Shown here piece by piece: positions 9,936-22,650 of a DNA stretch of 64,000 nucleotides (positions are counted from its first letter, which is position 1; each line of letters starts with the position of its first letter). A program made the translations under genes and the position numbers. This stretch comes from Megascapheus bottae (lineage: Eukaryota; Chordata; Mammalia; Rodentia; Geomyidae), in NCBI GenBank assembly GCA_024803745.1, contig JANJXV010000006.1, positions 43,253,001 through 43,317,000 of the forward strand. Reading direction: 5' to 3'. A model generated the notes under the pieces. That model had not been told where the DNA came from. It saw nothing but the letters and a program-made list of their open reading frames with translations, and ran no database searches.

Positions 9936-12900
9936 TATAAAAAAGAAAGAGAAAATTATAACCGTGATCAGTTCTTCTGAGACTGATGCATACAGGAAGA
10001 ATAGCTGGAATCTAGTGTTGTATGATTTGAATTATGGCAACATTTGCCATGCTTTTTGGAATTGAGAGTCCAGGCATGCCTCCCCCATGGGCTCCTCTTG
10101 GCCATCCTGCCCCCCTCAGCCCTCTGTTAGGAGAAACTCCTTCAGCTCCTAGGTATGGAATAGTGGTTGTTTGGTTGGGTTTTCTGTTGAGGGAAAATCC
10201 AAATTCATGATCCAAAAGATTCCCAATAGCTTTAGACAACATGCTGTTGAGATGAGCTGGCCCCATGAACTGCTAATGATTATAATTCCATGAATTCTCA
10301 CAGTAGGACTGTAAGGCTAGATGCACAGTCTAGTGTTGAGAGCTGTGACCTAAACAGGTTGACTCTAAAGGCAACAGAAAATGAAGCACATATCATTGGC
10401 ATGCTCTTTGCCTGGAAGAGTCAGTTTGACAACTGAGCCTTAGGGAGGTGACTGTCTTCTGGGAAGTGTTGATTTTGTTTTGTTCTCAGAGTTATCATTC
10501 CCTGGGGTTAAGCATGCTAGTGAAATTGTTTTCTCTTAGTTAGAGGCATGATTAAAGAGGGAGAGTTGGGGTCCGAGGCTCACAACAACCCATGCATGTG
10601 TGTAGTAAAGTGCAGATGAGATTAGATGAGAAGGGAAGAATCCATACTGGAGTGAAATTTAAAGGCCGCCAAATTAGGAAATGTTTTAACACTGGTAAAG
10701 AGAGAAAATACAGGAGGATGGGAGGGGGTTAGAGAGGTTAGAGATACAGCAGAATAAGAAAAATAAGATACTGGTTGAAAAAATGCAAACGAGTACCTGA
10801 AGAGAAAGGAGACTGCAAATACAGATGCTGCCCCTGCCATGAAGCTCTGAGACTGAGTCAAGACAACGTGGCTGGCAGAGGTCCAGGTGTACAGGGGGTG
10901 CTAAGCAAACACCAGTGACCTGAAGTAGGGGTAGGCAGTTGCCACAGACACCTCCGGACCTTGCTATAATCTGCTTGGGCAAGAAAGGCCCCATCTGTGC
11001 AGCCAGCCAAAGCCAAGGAGGGGAAAAGTGACTTTGGAGACAGACCACCTCTTCAACTCTAGAAAGCCAAGGCTTTGTAAGAGAAGAGATCACCAGGGCT
11101 TAGGGAAGCAGCAACACAGTGGGCCTCTGCCTGGTGAAAAACAAACAAAAGCACATGGTCTGACAGCGGCCATGCTGTCTATTTTTCTGCACCCAGATCT
11201 CTGAGACATGGTTATTCTGCTATTGTGAAGCTGTGCTATGCTATCAGAACTCACTCTCCCATGATCCTGATCTGAGTCTTGACATAAAGAAAGATGCAAT
11301 CATACTGGTATAAAATATCTATCAAATGTATAAACTTGATCCAATATGAGAAAAAAATACACCCCTAGAATGAGGGACACTCTGGCAGCCTGTGTCCTTC
11401 AAACAATTATCAGTGTCATGCAAAGACTGAGAGATCTCCTCATATTAAAGAATTTAAGAAGATATGACAACTATATGCAGTGCATGATATCGGATTGGAA
11501 AAACTGAATTTGCTGTAAGTAAATGTTGGAAAATAGATGAAATTAAGCATAGGCTCTATGTGAGATAATAGCAATGCAATGTAAAATATTACAATGTGAA
11601 ACATCTTTAATTTGCCCATGGCACTATAGGATTGTCCTCAGGAAATAGTAACAAGTGCATTTTAGGGGCAAAGTTTGTATCTTCTCCTATCCCAAGTAAG
11701 TTTGGTTTTAAACAGGACAATAAGAGTAAACAATGTAATGCTTCTAGAGGCTTCTAGAGCGTGTAGTGAGTGAGTGTTTTGATGTCTCTTCCAAGAGAGC
11801 AATTCTGATTGTAGTTGGATTGTCACTGAAGTAGGAAAAGACCGCATGTGTGTGAGGCCCAAGACATTTTGGGGAATAGCTTTGGTTTTCAGTGCCCAGC
11901 TGCATTTCCTGCTGCTACCTCTTTCTCTAGGAAGTCGTGTGGCAGTGTATTGCCTGCCTCTTGCACCTATCTGGAGATCATAGGATGCTGTGGCTCAGAC
12001 TCTAGGGGGAGTTCTGATACTCCTGGGTACTGTCCATCGGTGTCAATCACTGGTTCTTGGGTAAAACTGAGCTGCTTCATCTACCTGCCTTTGTTCTTTC
12101 TTGAAGCTCCTTTACAGCAGAGCTCTTCTTGAGTCCCAACTTTTGTGAATCCCCTTGGTTCAGTAAAGACCTCAGTAAAGCACCCATAAGGCCAGACCAC
12201 CCAGTCACATAGGTGTCCCAGGCACTTCCAAATTTAAAAAGAAGGAAGGAACTGCCACTTGAGCCTTTTACTGTAGGGCCACAATAGTGCGAGCCAAATG
12301 GAGGGAAGTTCTCTTTATCAAGAGAACTATGGGAAATCGTTATGCCAATGGAAATCGGAAAAGGAAAATGTCTCTTAGCCATCCCAAGGGCCTCAGTTCA
12401 CATTCACGAGCACCAAGGATGGATCTGTTAACATGGTTTTCCTACCAGTCAGCTAAATCTAAGTATTAAATGCAAAGTATGCATTTCAGGAACATTATGT
12501 GGATTTGTGGTGGTGCCTAGAGCACTCGGGGCCTATAAAAATGCAGAATGAATTACAAGGAAATATAAATATGGCATTCTCATCAGTGACAGTTATCACG
12601 GTGTCACAGTGGAGAAGGACATTGGTGATTTCCTTGTCAATGAGCGTGTTCACTATAGCTGTGGAAAAGTGCACGACTAAGCAGAAATAGGAGTGAGTAA
12701 AGCAAGGCCTGATTCAAATGGCCACATCTCGAGAGCCTCACAGTTCAGCTCAAAGGAGGATGTGCACACTTGGGCTTGCAGCTAAGCAAGCCTGCCACTC
12801 ACCACCAGGAGATCTGCTGATCTACACAGTGATGAGGAGGTTTTGTCAAAGGACAGCCTCTGAGGGCCCCTACTGCCCCCGTGTGCATTCAGGGAATGGC

Positions 12901-13477
12901 AGGGGCTGCCTGGTAACATGAAGACTCTTGTTCCTAGGTACTCATTTTCTGTGCCTCCTTACCCAAAGGCCATCCCAGGCCTGATAATCCCTATCAGACA
13001 TTTCTACCTACACCTCTACTCTTCATTCTAAAGCATCATTCAGATAAATTATGACTTTAGAGCATATAGGGTTTTAACAACCTTTTCCATTTTTTACCCA
13101 GATAAAGATTTAGAAATTTGGTTATGCATTTCACAGGCAATGATTGGTAGATTTCTGGACTGTTCTGGGCACTGGGTAAGCAAGTTCTCTGTATCCATCC
13201 ATGTATCCAAAGCTTTGGGGCAAGTATCTATAGCCAGAGATCTAAAACTAATTTATCCTTGAAAGGCCTGTGGTCTGTGCTACCTTGCTAGCTTTGTAAA
13301 ACTTTGCATTAAGACAATCTATAAACAAGCCTAACTGTTTTGCATGAATGACAAGCAAAGGCTAGTCTTATAATTTGTTATTGGTATTTCTGATATTTAT
13401 AAAAATATTATGTATATGTCATTTTGTATTTTTGGAAGTATTCATTTGGTAAAGATGTTTGAAAGTGGGATTGTTGC

Positions 13478-13706
13478 CCGGTGCAGTAGCTCATATCTGC
13501 AATCCTAGCTACTCAGGAGGCTAAGATCTGAGGATTGTGGTTCAAAGTCAGCCCAGGGACTAAAAAGTCAGTGAGACTCTTATCTCCAATTAACCACCAG
13601 AAAACTGGAAGTGGCACCGTGGTTCAAGCAGTAGGGCAGTAGCCTTGAGCTGAAATGCTCAGGGAAAATGCCTAGAGTTCAAGTCCCATGACCGAAAAAA
13701 AAAAAA
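13478..13706 (+). mobile_element. B1-headed composite SINE, well preserved
   Basis: The clearest copy of this build in intron 1. The head is gcccggtgcagtagctcata / actcaggaggctaagatctg, followed by cttatctccaattaaccacc (linker) and a right monomer with ggttcaagcagtagggcagt and gagttcaagtcccatgacc, then a 12-A tail. Confidence 0.9.
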
Positions 13707-13809
13707 ACCAACAGTGAAATTGTTGTTCAAATGGCAAAATGTATCTAATTTTAGATAGTTAATCAAATCACTAAATCCAGTATACATTTATGTTGTTTCT
13801 CTCTTTTAG

Positions 13810-13976
13810 AAAGAAGCCAGCAAAATATACAATTGTGAAAATTTACAACTCTATGAAATTCCTGGCACTCTACCAAATTCAACAGAAATTTTGGAATTCG
13901 GTTTTAATTTCTTGCCTACAATTCAAAATACAACCTTCAGTCGACTCATTTATCTTACATTTTTGGATTTAACCAG
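13810..13976 (+). CDS. CD180: CD180 coding exon 2 (N-terminal cap and first LRRs)
   Basis: Encodes residues 31-85 plus two bases of codon 86. It opens with KEASKIYNCENLQLYEIPG, the cysteine-containing N-terminal cap, then LPNSTEILEFGFNFLPTIQ and a DLT element that begins the leucine-rich repeats. NST and NTT are potential N-glycosylation sites. Acceptor ctcttttag|AAA and donor CCAG|gtattt are canonical in dinucleotides. The phase (2 bases left over) exactly matches the exon at 15602. The frame from exon 1 is continuous. Confidence 0.95.
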
Positions 13977-14307
13977 GTATTTATCTGAGTGCTTCATGTC
14001 TTCTTGGTTTATTGCTTAAGTAAAAACACAATATGTGTTCAAATCATTTCTAAGAACTTTGGGGATGCATAGAAGAAAAAATTTCACCCAGGTCAAATAT
14101 AATTTGAATAAACACCAATCAAGAACCAGAAGAGAGAAAAGTACATTGTTCTTAAATGAGTTGCATTAGCAGTTGCTATTTAAGAAGTTTCAAGGAAAAC
14201 TAATAATAATGAAAATAAACCTTGTACTAAACCAGTTATCACAATATTCTACATTTGAGCATAGGTGACAATCCTAGAGTAATGACAAATTTTGAGAAAA
14301 ATTTGCA

Positions 14308-14512
14308 GGAGAAGTCTGGTGGTTTATGTCTGCAGTCTTAGCTACTCAAGAGGCTGAGTTCTAAGGATCAAGGTTCAAAGCCAGCCTGGGCAGGAAAGTC
14401 CTTGAGACTTTAATCATCAATTAACCAATATAAGGCCAGAAACAGAGATGTGTCTCAAGTGGTAAAGCATCAAGTGAGAGAGTGAGACCCTACTTTTAAG
14501 TCTCAGTACTGT
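14308..14512 (+). repeat. B1-headed composite SINE
   Basis: Head gtctggtggtttatgtctgc / ctactcaagaggctgagttc, linker atcatcaattaaccaatata, right monomer gtctcaagtggtaaagcatc, ending in ttttaagtctcagtact. It runs into a CA microsatellite at 14536-14560. Confidence 0.85.
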
Positions 14513-14718
14513 AGTGTGCACACGCGGGCAAGCACAGACACACACACACACACACACACTTTAGAAGAGAAACACGCACTATTAACATTTCCCCCCATGG
14601 ATTGGCCAATGAGTTCCATTACTTGGTTTAAGGGTTAGAATTAGGATTCCTAATGCTGAATCACTGTTTGAAAACCAGTATAAGAAAGTGAGGCACAAAA
14701 ACCTCAGGGATATGCAAT

Positions 14719-14766
<48 letters not shown>

Positions 14767-14779
14767 ATGTGTGTGTGTG
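14719..14779. repeat. (GT)n microsatellite
   Basis: About 20 GT units interrupted by a short acat near 14765. On the - strand this gives a spurious Thr-His frame. Confidence 0.97.
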
Positions 14780-15601
14780 CAAGAGGTGCAGGGACCCATG
14801 TCCTTGTGATATCTGCAGCAGTGCCCTCCACTTTGTGCCTTCTGTATAAGCTACGACAGTAGAAAAATGAGCAGTATAATGCTTAATATTTATAATCACC
14901 ACTGGATGATGCCCGAGGTGAATACTGCTACCTATTTGGTGTGCGTGTGTGTATGTATTTACGTGTGCATGTAATAATCCATTGTTGAATCATTACCAGG
15001 ATCAGGTTCTCCAGAATCCTGTTGTTCTGTAGGACAGTGGAACATTTTCATGTATGTCATGTGGTGGACAATAGTTCTGTAGAGTAGCAACATTTTTATA
15101 TTTCACACATGGAAAAGGTGGATGCAGCATGGTAGGAAAATGTGGACATAGCATGCATAATATTCTGAGCACAATTCCAAATGTACAGACTCCCTCAAAA
15201 GTAAAGGTTGCAGCTTTCCCAAGATGGCACAGCATATTGCATACCATGCATAGTCTAGGATGCATAATATGAATACTGTATGCTACTTAAAATAGCAGTA
15301 GCTTGATTTTGTAATCAGCAAAACCATGAATGGTTCCTTACAATATAAATGCCATTCTTTGTTTTTTCCTGCATAAAGGTGCTGGAAATTCAGAATCAAT
15401 TCTGAATCAGTATTTAGAATGGAGGCTATCATAATTTCATTAACAGGCCACTTGTGGATCTGAAAGAAAGTTTGTTTGATTTTTCAGTCCTGAGGTATAT
15501 TATTTAATAGTTTGTAAATGGTGGATTTGTCAATGCATGTCACTACAACAGTGCCTTTTCTTTTCCTCTAATCATGATTACATATGATTGTTTGTTTTGA
15601 G

Positions 15602-17330
15602 GTGTCAGATTAACTGGATACATGAAGACACTTTTAAAAGCCTTCGTCACCTGAGCACACTTGTGTTAACTGGAAATCCCCTGCTATTTATGGCTGACAC
15701 GTCACTTGATGGGCCCGAGTCACTGAAACATCTGTTCTTAATCCAAACAGGAATATCCAGTCTTGAGTTTATTCCAGGGCACAATCTGAAAGACTTGGAA
15801 AGTTTGCACCTTGGGAGTAACTATATCACTTCCATTAAGCTCCCTGAACACTTCCCAACAAGGAATCTGAAAGTCCTGGATTTTCAGAATAATGCCATCT
15901 ACTACCTCTCTAGAAAAGATATCAATTCTCTGAAGCCATTTACTAATCTAAGCCTTAACTTTAAAGGCAACGACATTAAAGGTATTGAGCCTGGAGCTTT
16001 TGAGTCAACCATCTTCCAGAGTTTGAACTTCGGAGGGACTCGCAACTTGTCTGTGATATTCCGTGGTCTGCAGAACTCTACTATTCAATCTCTGTGGCTA
16101 GGAACATTTGAGGACACAGACCATGAAGCCATTACTATAGATATGCTCAAAGGTCTCTGTGAAATATCAGTTGAGAGCATCTACCTACAGAAACACCATT
16201 TCTTTGACCTCTCCTCTGCCATGTTTCAATGTTTTACCCGCCTGCAGGAACTGGATCTGACGGCCACTCACTTGAAAGAATTACCCGCTGGGATCGAGGG
16301 TATGAATGTGCTTAAAAAATTAGTTCTCAGTGGAAACAATTTTGACCAATTATGTTATATCAATGCTGCCAATTTTCCTTCCCTCACCCACCTGTCCATT
16401 AAAGGCAATCAGGAGAAACTTCACTTGGGGACTGGCTGCTTAGAAAAATTAGAAAATCTTCAGAAACTGGACTTAAGCCATAATTCTATAGATGCCTCTG
16501 ACTGTTGCAACCTACAACTTAAAAACCTATCTCACCTGCAAAGTCTAAACCTGAGTTTCAATGAGCCCCTAAGTCTCCAGAATGAGGCATTCCAAGCATG
16601 TCCTCACCTGGAATTCTTGGATTTGTCCTTTACCCACCTAAGTGCTAATGCTCCACAAAGTGCTTTCCAAGGCCTCCATCTCCTGAAGGTCCTCAATCTC
16701 TCTCACTGCCTTCTTGACACCAATAATCAGCATCTTCTCACTGGCCTGCCAAATCTCCAACATCTAAACTTACAGGGAAATCACTTTCCAGATGGACGTA
16801 TCTCAATGATCAACCCTCTTCAGACAGTGACAAGCCTGGAGACTCTGGTTTTATCCTATTGTGATCTCTCCTCCATACATCAGCAAGCCTTCAAGGGTCT
16901 TGGAAAGATGTATCATGTCGATCTAAGCCATAACAGCCTGACAGCTAATAGCATTGATTCTCTCAGTCATCTTGAGGGTCTGCACCTCAATCTGGCCACC
17001 AATAACATCCAAATTATTCCACCCCATCTTCTTCCCATCTTGTCCCAGCAGAATACTATTAATTTAAGTGACAATCCCCTAGACTGCACTTGCTCAAATT
17101 TTTATTTTTTAACATGGTACCAAAAAAACATGCACAAAATTGAGGACTCAGAGAAGACCCTGTGTGCAAATCCTCCATCACTAAGAGGGGTTAAACCAGC
17201 TGATGTCGTGCTGAGCTGTGGGATTACAGCTGTGGGCATTTTCTTTCTCATAGTATTTTTACTCCTGTTTGCCATTGTACTCATTTTTGCAATTAAGTTC
17301 CTTCTCAGGTGGAAGTATCAACATCTTTAG
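15602..17330 (+). CDS. CD180: CD180 coding exon 3: LRR ectodomain, LRRCT, TM and stub tail
   Basis: The main exon encodes residues 86 (split codon) to 661 and stop TAG. It contains successive leucine-rich repeats (for example LQKLDLSHNSID, LQSLNLSFNEPL, LEFLDLSFTHLS, MYHVDLSHNSLT). Several NLS/NST sequons follow the glycosylated TLR-like fold. A C-terminal LRR cap DCTCSN...CANPPSLRG...LSCG comes next. Residues about 627-650 are a hydrophobic transmembrane helix (GIFFLIVFLLLFAIVLIFAI), and the cytoplasmic end is only RWKYQHL with no TIR domain. In the known family, CD180 pairs with MD-1 (LY86), acts on B-cell activation and modulates TLR4. All three exons give 661 residues, equal to the human protein length, with no frameshift or premature stop. 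Confidence 0.98.
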
Positions 17331-17990
17331 TGCTGAAACTTTCCAGAGATGGAAGATACATGTATTGAGCCAACTTGCCCTACATGAAAAAACTATTGTC
17401 TGTTCATCACCACAACCATGGAGTAACTGTCATCCATTGGTGACCAGTCTTCAGATTGGGTCCTGGTGCTGGGTTAGAACCCACTGATGTTTTTCTGAGC
17501 TTCTTTACCTGTGAGTTCTGCATAGAGAGGAAATGAGGGCCAGGGGGCCAGATGCGGTGTGAAGACAGAGTGCCCTTTCCTCATGTGGAAGTGGGTAGAA
17601 GATGAAGGAGGAAGAATTCATCCAGAAGTCATCTGCTCTCCACACACTGAACACCCTAAAACCTCTCTCACCTTGCCCCAAAAGGACATCATCAAACCCC
17701 CACCCCAACTTGAAAGCACTGAGGCCATGTGGTCCCCCATGCCCCAAGGCTCAGGCATTGTGCTCAAGAATGAACTCTCAGAAATGTAACCATTTGGGAA
17801 ATATTCTAGGACAAAGGCACAATGCTTATTTCAAATGAAAATAAGATAAAGGCAATGAATTTTAAAGACTAAGCAATAGATGTTCTTCTCAAATAGACTC
17901 CATTGGTCTTCTTAATTCTTACGTTCCAAGTTTCTATAATATCTAAAGATACAAATAAGTATGAAAATAAAAAATCCTCCTTTATCACCA
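17331..17990 (+). other. CD180: CD180 3' UTR (approximate end)
   Basis: From the stop codon to about 20 bases past the first good poly-A signal. No repeats are seen in it. Short open frames here overlap one another and have no coding features. The end is inferred from the signal position. Confidence 0.7.
17966..17971 (+). terminator. CD180: CD180 polyadenylation signal AATAAA
   Basis: Canonical AATAAA 636 bases after the stop codon, followed by T-rich sequence. It is the first canonical signal downstream of the gene. Confidence 0.75.
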
Positions 17991-18830
17991 AAGTCTAAGA
18001 GTTCATTTGCTTCTCTCACTTTGCAACCAGACAGGGAGGCTCCCTTAAGTCTATCTAGTGTTCTGGGTTTTATGTTTCAAGCCCAGTTTTACAGGTGAGC
18101 TGCGATCTAAAGCACTGGTTTCATTTAGTGTCTGGTTCTTAGAAGCCTTTCTCCCATAGGAGCAGGTGATCAATGGGTAGTTTGATTCCCAGGCTATCCC
18201 TCACAAGCCTATTCACCTGGGAGAATATTTAAGACAGGCCTTGCTCAGTGGAACCTCATGGACAGAGCCATCTCTCTGCACAAGCTGTTGAGAACATGAT
18301 GGGAGGTTTAGTGAGAGGAAGTTTCTGTGGAGCCTGGGATTGTCAATGAAGTTATACCCATGACAGGCAGGAAGAAGAGCCATAGACAAAGAGGACAATC
18401 TGTGTAAAGGACAGTGTCACAATTTAGGCCTTCTCAAGTCTCAGTGCTTCTCACTGATGTAGGCCTCCATCCCCTCAAGTCTGGATTGTTGGACATTCTT
18501 GCTGAGAGTTTGACCATTGTATCTGTCGTCTCCATCCTCCTCATCGGAATAACCACAGAGCAGCAATATTCAGAGACATTTTATATCTACTGAACACATA
18601 CAGACTTCATATCATTCCCTAAACAATACAGTATGACACTTGTTTACATAGCATTTATATAGTATGGGGTAAAGCAAGCTAGATATTAAAGTGTATGGGA
18701 GGAGGATGAAGGTTATACACAAATACCATAGCAGTTTTGTCATCGCAGGACTTGAGTATCTGTGGGAAGGTATAATGCCGTCTAATGGATCACCCCCTCA
18801 CCCCATTGGAACCCCCAAATCATCTGTATA
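17991..18830. other. Intergenic DNA, nothing recognised
   Basis: Downstream of CD180. I see no exon, RNA gene or repeat that I can support. Confidence 0.6.
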
Positions 18831-18843
18831 AGATCTTGATCAA

Positions 18844-19013
18844 GGGGCCGGGAGTTTGGCCTAGTGGTTAAGGTGCTAGCCTAGCATGCACGAAGACCCA
18901 GGTTCGATTTCTTGGTACCACATACATACCAAAAAAAAAAAAAAAAGCCGAAAGTGGTGCTGAGGCTCAAGTGGTAGAGCTCTGGCCTTGAGAAAGTCCA
19001 AGGGGAAAAAAAA
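18844..19013 (+). mobile_element. IDL-Geo dimeric SINE with target-site duplication
   Basis: Left ID-like monomer with A-box-like TGGCCTAGTGG and B-box-like GGTTCGATTTC. A 16-A linker and a right monomer (gtggtgctgaggctcaagtg, gagaaagtccaagg) follow, cut short before its usual end. Flanked by the 13-base duplication agatcttgatcaa (18831-18843 and 19014-19026). Confidence 0.93.
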
Positions 19014-19029
19014 AGATCTTGATCAAATT

Positions 19030-20030
19030 CTGCAGCCAATTTTAGGTTAGAGATATCAACTTAATCCTTAAGATCAACCTCTGAATATCCATTATCAATG
19101 TTAAAATTCCATCAGAAGGATCCCCACCCCCAAACATACACATACATACAAAGCGTGTGCACACATACACAAATCCTATCAGAATTCGCCAGCTCGTAAG
19201 TTGAAGGATTGACAGTGGGCACAATAAGAGTAGCCATGTGGGAACCATCCTTCTCCCTTCTTTTTCACCCTGAGGAAAAGCCAGAAATGTGGGGTGACCA
19301 CAGTGAGGGAACTTTCAAGACTTCCGGAATCTCTAAAGGACTACTTTCCTTGCAGCCCTAAAGTTTTCAGGCTTTCTCCTCTGTCGGGAGCTCTTCCCTG
19401 ATCTCACAAATCCAAACAAAAGGATTCCACACCCACGGGAAATCTCTAGTAACTTTATTGACTTCATTGTCTTCATCAGCGGGTGGCGTTGCTTCCCTTG
19501 CCTGGTTTAATTCGCCATTCTTGTCCTCTGTCTTCCTCAAATTTAAACGCTATGAGAGAGCATTTGCCCAGTGGTGTCCTAGAACATGCTCAAGACACAG
19601 TAAGGACTCAATATATCTTCATTTATTCATTCATTTTAATTGCTATTGTAAAGTTGATATACAAAAGGGTCCCAGTTACTTAAGTCAGGTAAAGAATGCA
19701 GTTCTTTTTGGGCAATGTCACCTCTTCCTTCCCTTGCTCTCTCCCAGTTTTCCCTCCCATCCTTCCCCACAAGTTGTATAGTTCCTTTTCAACTCACTGT
19801 CTAGTGAGTGCTCCTGCTGCATCTGTTCACACGGCAATGTATTTTTGAACATTGCTGACAGGTTGCCTGGCCTCTGTTTCCTGATCACTTACTGGAATCT
19901 AATTCTGCCCTAAGCCCACAACTACTACTCACAGCTTCAGTCAATATCTCCAGTGTTTCCTGGGCGTCCCATGTGTTTCTCCTCAGAATTACTCAGAGCA
20001 ATGTTTAAACACTGTATTCCTCACTGGCTC
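19030..20030. other. Intergenic DNA, nothing recognised
   Basis: No supported gene. A short CA-rich patch (19138-19172) is the only simple repeat. Confidence 0.55.
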
Positions 20031-20034
20031 TGGA

Positions 20035-20150
20035 AGTTCACGTAATCCCAGAACTGGGGAGGTAGAGATAGTAGGATGGCTTAAGGTCAACCTAGTCTAC
20101 CTAATAAGGCCCTGACTTAAACAACAGCAGCAAGTACAACAAAACATAAT
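20035..20150 (+). repeat. B1-like SINE, diverged
   Basis: ttcacgtaatcccagaactg / gggaggtagagatagtagga / ggtcaacctagtctacctaa follows the B1 order. It ends in an A/C-rich tail. Confidence 0.75.
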
Positions 20151-20159
20151 AAAAACAAA

Positions 20160-22636
20160 TAACCCCCTTAAATCTAAACAAATACACAAAATGAAGCCAG
20201 ATTGAATTCTTTGTCTTATTGCCAGATAATAAGGATTCTTGTGAGCTAGGCTGGCCCTAGATTTATAATTAAATTATTGATTGCATGTACAAATTCTTCC
20301 TTATTCTAAATGGTAGGCATGTCTCTTCTTTTCTTGCATCTCAGAATGGAGTTGGAATCCCACCAGAGGAAGGCAGTCTTCGGTAACACCAACCCACTGG
20401 ATTTCCTGTGGATTCTGTTGAATGTCACATCTTTCCTGCCTTTGGGGACTTAAATTGCTCATCTACCACCCACAGCCACACTAGTTTCCATACTATTTGA
20501 TATAGAACTTGGACAACCAGACTGTTCTGCAAAAGAAAAGAAAAAGAAAAAACTTCTCTGTGCAGATTGCATTACACTAAAGGCCACAAGGTCCCCAGCC
20601 ATGGAGAGACCTAACTGCCCTTTAGCTTTTATTTGTCAGGCACCCTCCTCTTCCATGTAATGTGACTTGCTGCTTCATAACCATGCCTTGATCTAAGGCT
20701 CTGTGACAGCTCCTCTGTTTTAAGCAACAATAAATTCACCCCACAAAGTAAGAAAGGGAGTTTGTTGATGGCGGCTGTCAGTTTTATTGCTTTATCTGGT
20801 TACTAGGATAGAATCTGTAGACATGGTGTGTTTATTGGCTTTATGTATCACATGTTGTTGCTGCTTTGACAAGCTACTCCTATAAAAATGTGTTATTATT
20901 GCATGATGTAGCTCAGTGAGCTGACCCTGCATTTCAAAGTGTACTGAAGCAAATAGCATCAAAGTCTATAAAAGCTGACTGGCCTCCATCACAGAGCATC
21001 TCTGCGTGAGCTGCAAGTCTTACAATCTGGAGAAGAATGATACCTTCCCCTGAGCCTGCAGCCTCTGCTATTAACAGCACAGCATGGCTACAAACATAGG
21101 CATTAGCAGAAAAATTCCAAGATAGGACAATGCTCAACCATTCTTCCCTGTCTGATTTTCTGATATGTACCAACTACAATTTTAAAGTTTACAAGCGTAA
21201 GAATCCACAAGGCTTTTAGTGTTTACATAGATGAGAGTTAATTCGAAGAGAAGTAAATGGCAGCAGTTTTTAATCTGCTCGCAACGCTGAAAATAAACTT
21301 GAATTCCAGCAAGTAATAGTACTCACTGACAGTCAACTAAGTGATATGTTAAGGGTTTATTATATTTGAGATAATGCATGCTCTATCACATTTAGAATTA
21401 ACCTGAGGTCTAGGGAACTGACCAGCTAGGCTGGCTTCCGAATCTATTCAGTGTCAGAAAAACCTAACAGATGCAGTATCCCACTCAGGTTTCCGAATAC
21501 CATAAGACTAAGATCAATCCTATAGTCTTGACCAAATGATTTTATGTAAAATTCTCTGCTCATCTTAATCGACCAATGATGGAAGCACATTAGGCTCTGT
21601 GAGTCAAATGAATGGGAGAATCTGTCAGCAATGAATAGAATGAAAACATGAAGAAGCCCTCAAGTCTGCATGATGCAGCCTAGAAGGCAATTTATTAGAT
21701 GCTTCTGCTACCAGGCTGCTACACTCTTCTCCCACCTAGGATCTACTCCCACTCCAGGCAAGCTGTTTATCATTTGGAATCATGGATTCAGTCTGTGAGG
21801 CCTTAAAAAGAATTAGTCAATGGATTATACTTCAAAGCTGTGGTTGATCAGAAAGGTTAAGCAGTGAAGGTCATTCGAGTCCCGCCTATCTTCTTCGTCA
21901 TCTGTAGCCAATGTTCTTTGACTATTTAAGATGTGGCGCTAGATCCTACCAAGGAGAAGTAGAGGCCAACTGGCTTCCAGGGTGTCCCTTTTGTCCTCCT
22001 CCTTTTCTCTGTAAGCTGACTCGTGCACTTTCTGTATTGCTTTGAATCCCCCTTTCTCTTTCTCTCCATCTTAGAAACAACTTACATATACGACATTACA
22101 TACATCATTAAATAAATTAGAGACTGTTCTGACTGTACTAAGGAGGAACAACACATACTACAAACATATCTACAACCAGAGAAATACATGTTAAAACAAA
22201 ACAAACTTTCCACCCACTGAACTAGCAAAGAGGGAAAGTAATACCGCAAGCAGTGGGAATGCGCGGTTCTAGGAGCTGCATGCTTCGCTCAGGGGGATGT
22301 TGACGGGGGCAGCCCCTTCCAGGACTGACTGGTGACAAATAATCAAATAATACAAAATTTACAAATTCTATGGTAGGGTAGTGTCCCATGAAAGTGCCAT
22401 ATGTCAGCAAAGACATTCATCCAGGTTTTCTGCAGGAGAACATTTTTGGCAGTTTGAGTGTTCACTGGGAAAGCAGACAGGCACATTTTATAATACAGGA
22501 GATTAGGAAGAAACTGGGAGCAATGGAAGAGACACAGCCAGAGTTACATCTTAAACACTGTTAGAAGAAAACTTTCAAGCAAATTAAATTTAGCAGAATT
22601 TATATGTGTAAGGGATTCATGAGTCAGGCACACTTT
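20160..22636. other. Intergenic DNA, nothing recognised
   Basis: AT-rich sequence without an exon-like open frame, RNA gene or repeat I can assign. Confidence 0.55.
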
Positions 22637-22650
22637 AAAACAGTGGAGGA

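Larger units (their letters stand above)
6169..13809 (+). other. CD180: CD180 intron 1
   Basis: Intron of 7.6 kb with donor gtgagt and acceptor ctcttttag. It holds several repeats listed separately (7184-7390, 7545-7775, 8283-8470, 9287-9615, 9835-9935, 13478-13706). The remainder, notably 6169-7180 and 9950-13470, shows no further exon, RNA gene or clear repeat that I can support. Confidence 0.88.
13977..15601 (+). other. CD180: CD180 intron 2
   Basis: Intron of 1.6 kb containing a SINE, two CA/GT microsatellites and otherwise unassigned sequence (14790-15601). Its acceptor, tttgttttgag|G, has only a short pyrimidine run interrupted by G, so it looks like a modest splice site. Confidence 0.88.

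Noticed and set aside
14582..14902. - strand 106-codon frame with a His-Thr run
   Set aside because: The run is a translated GT microsatellite; the rest has no family resemblance.
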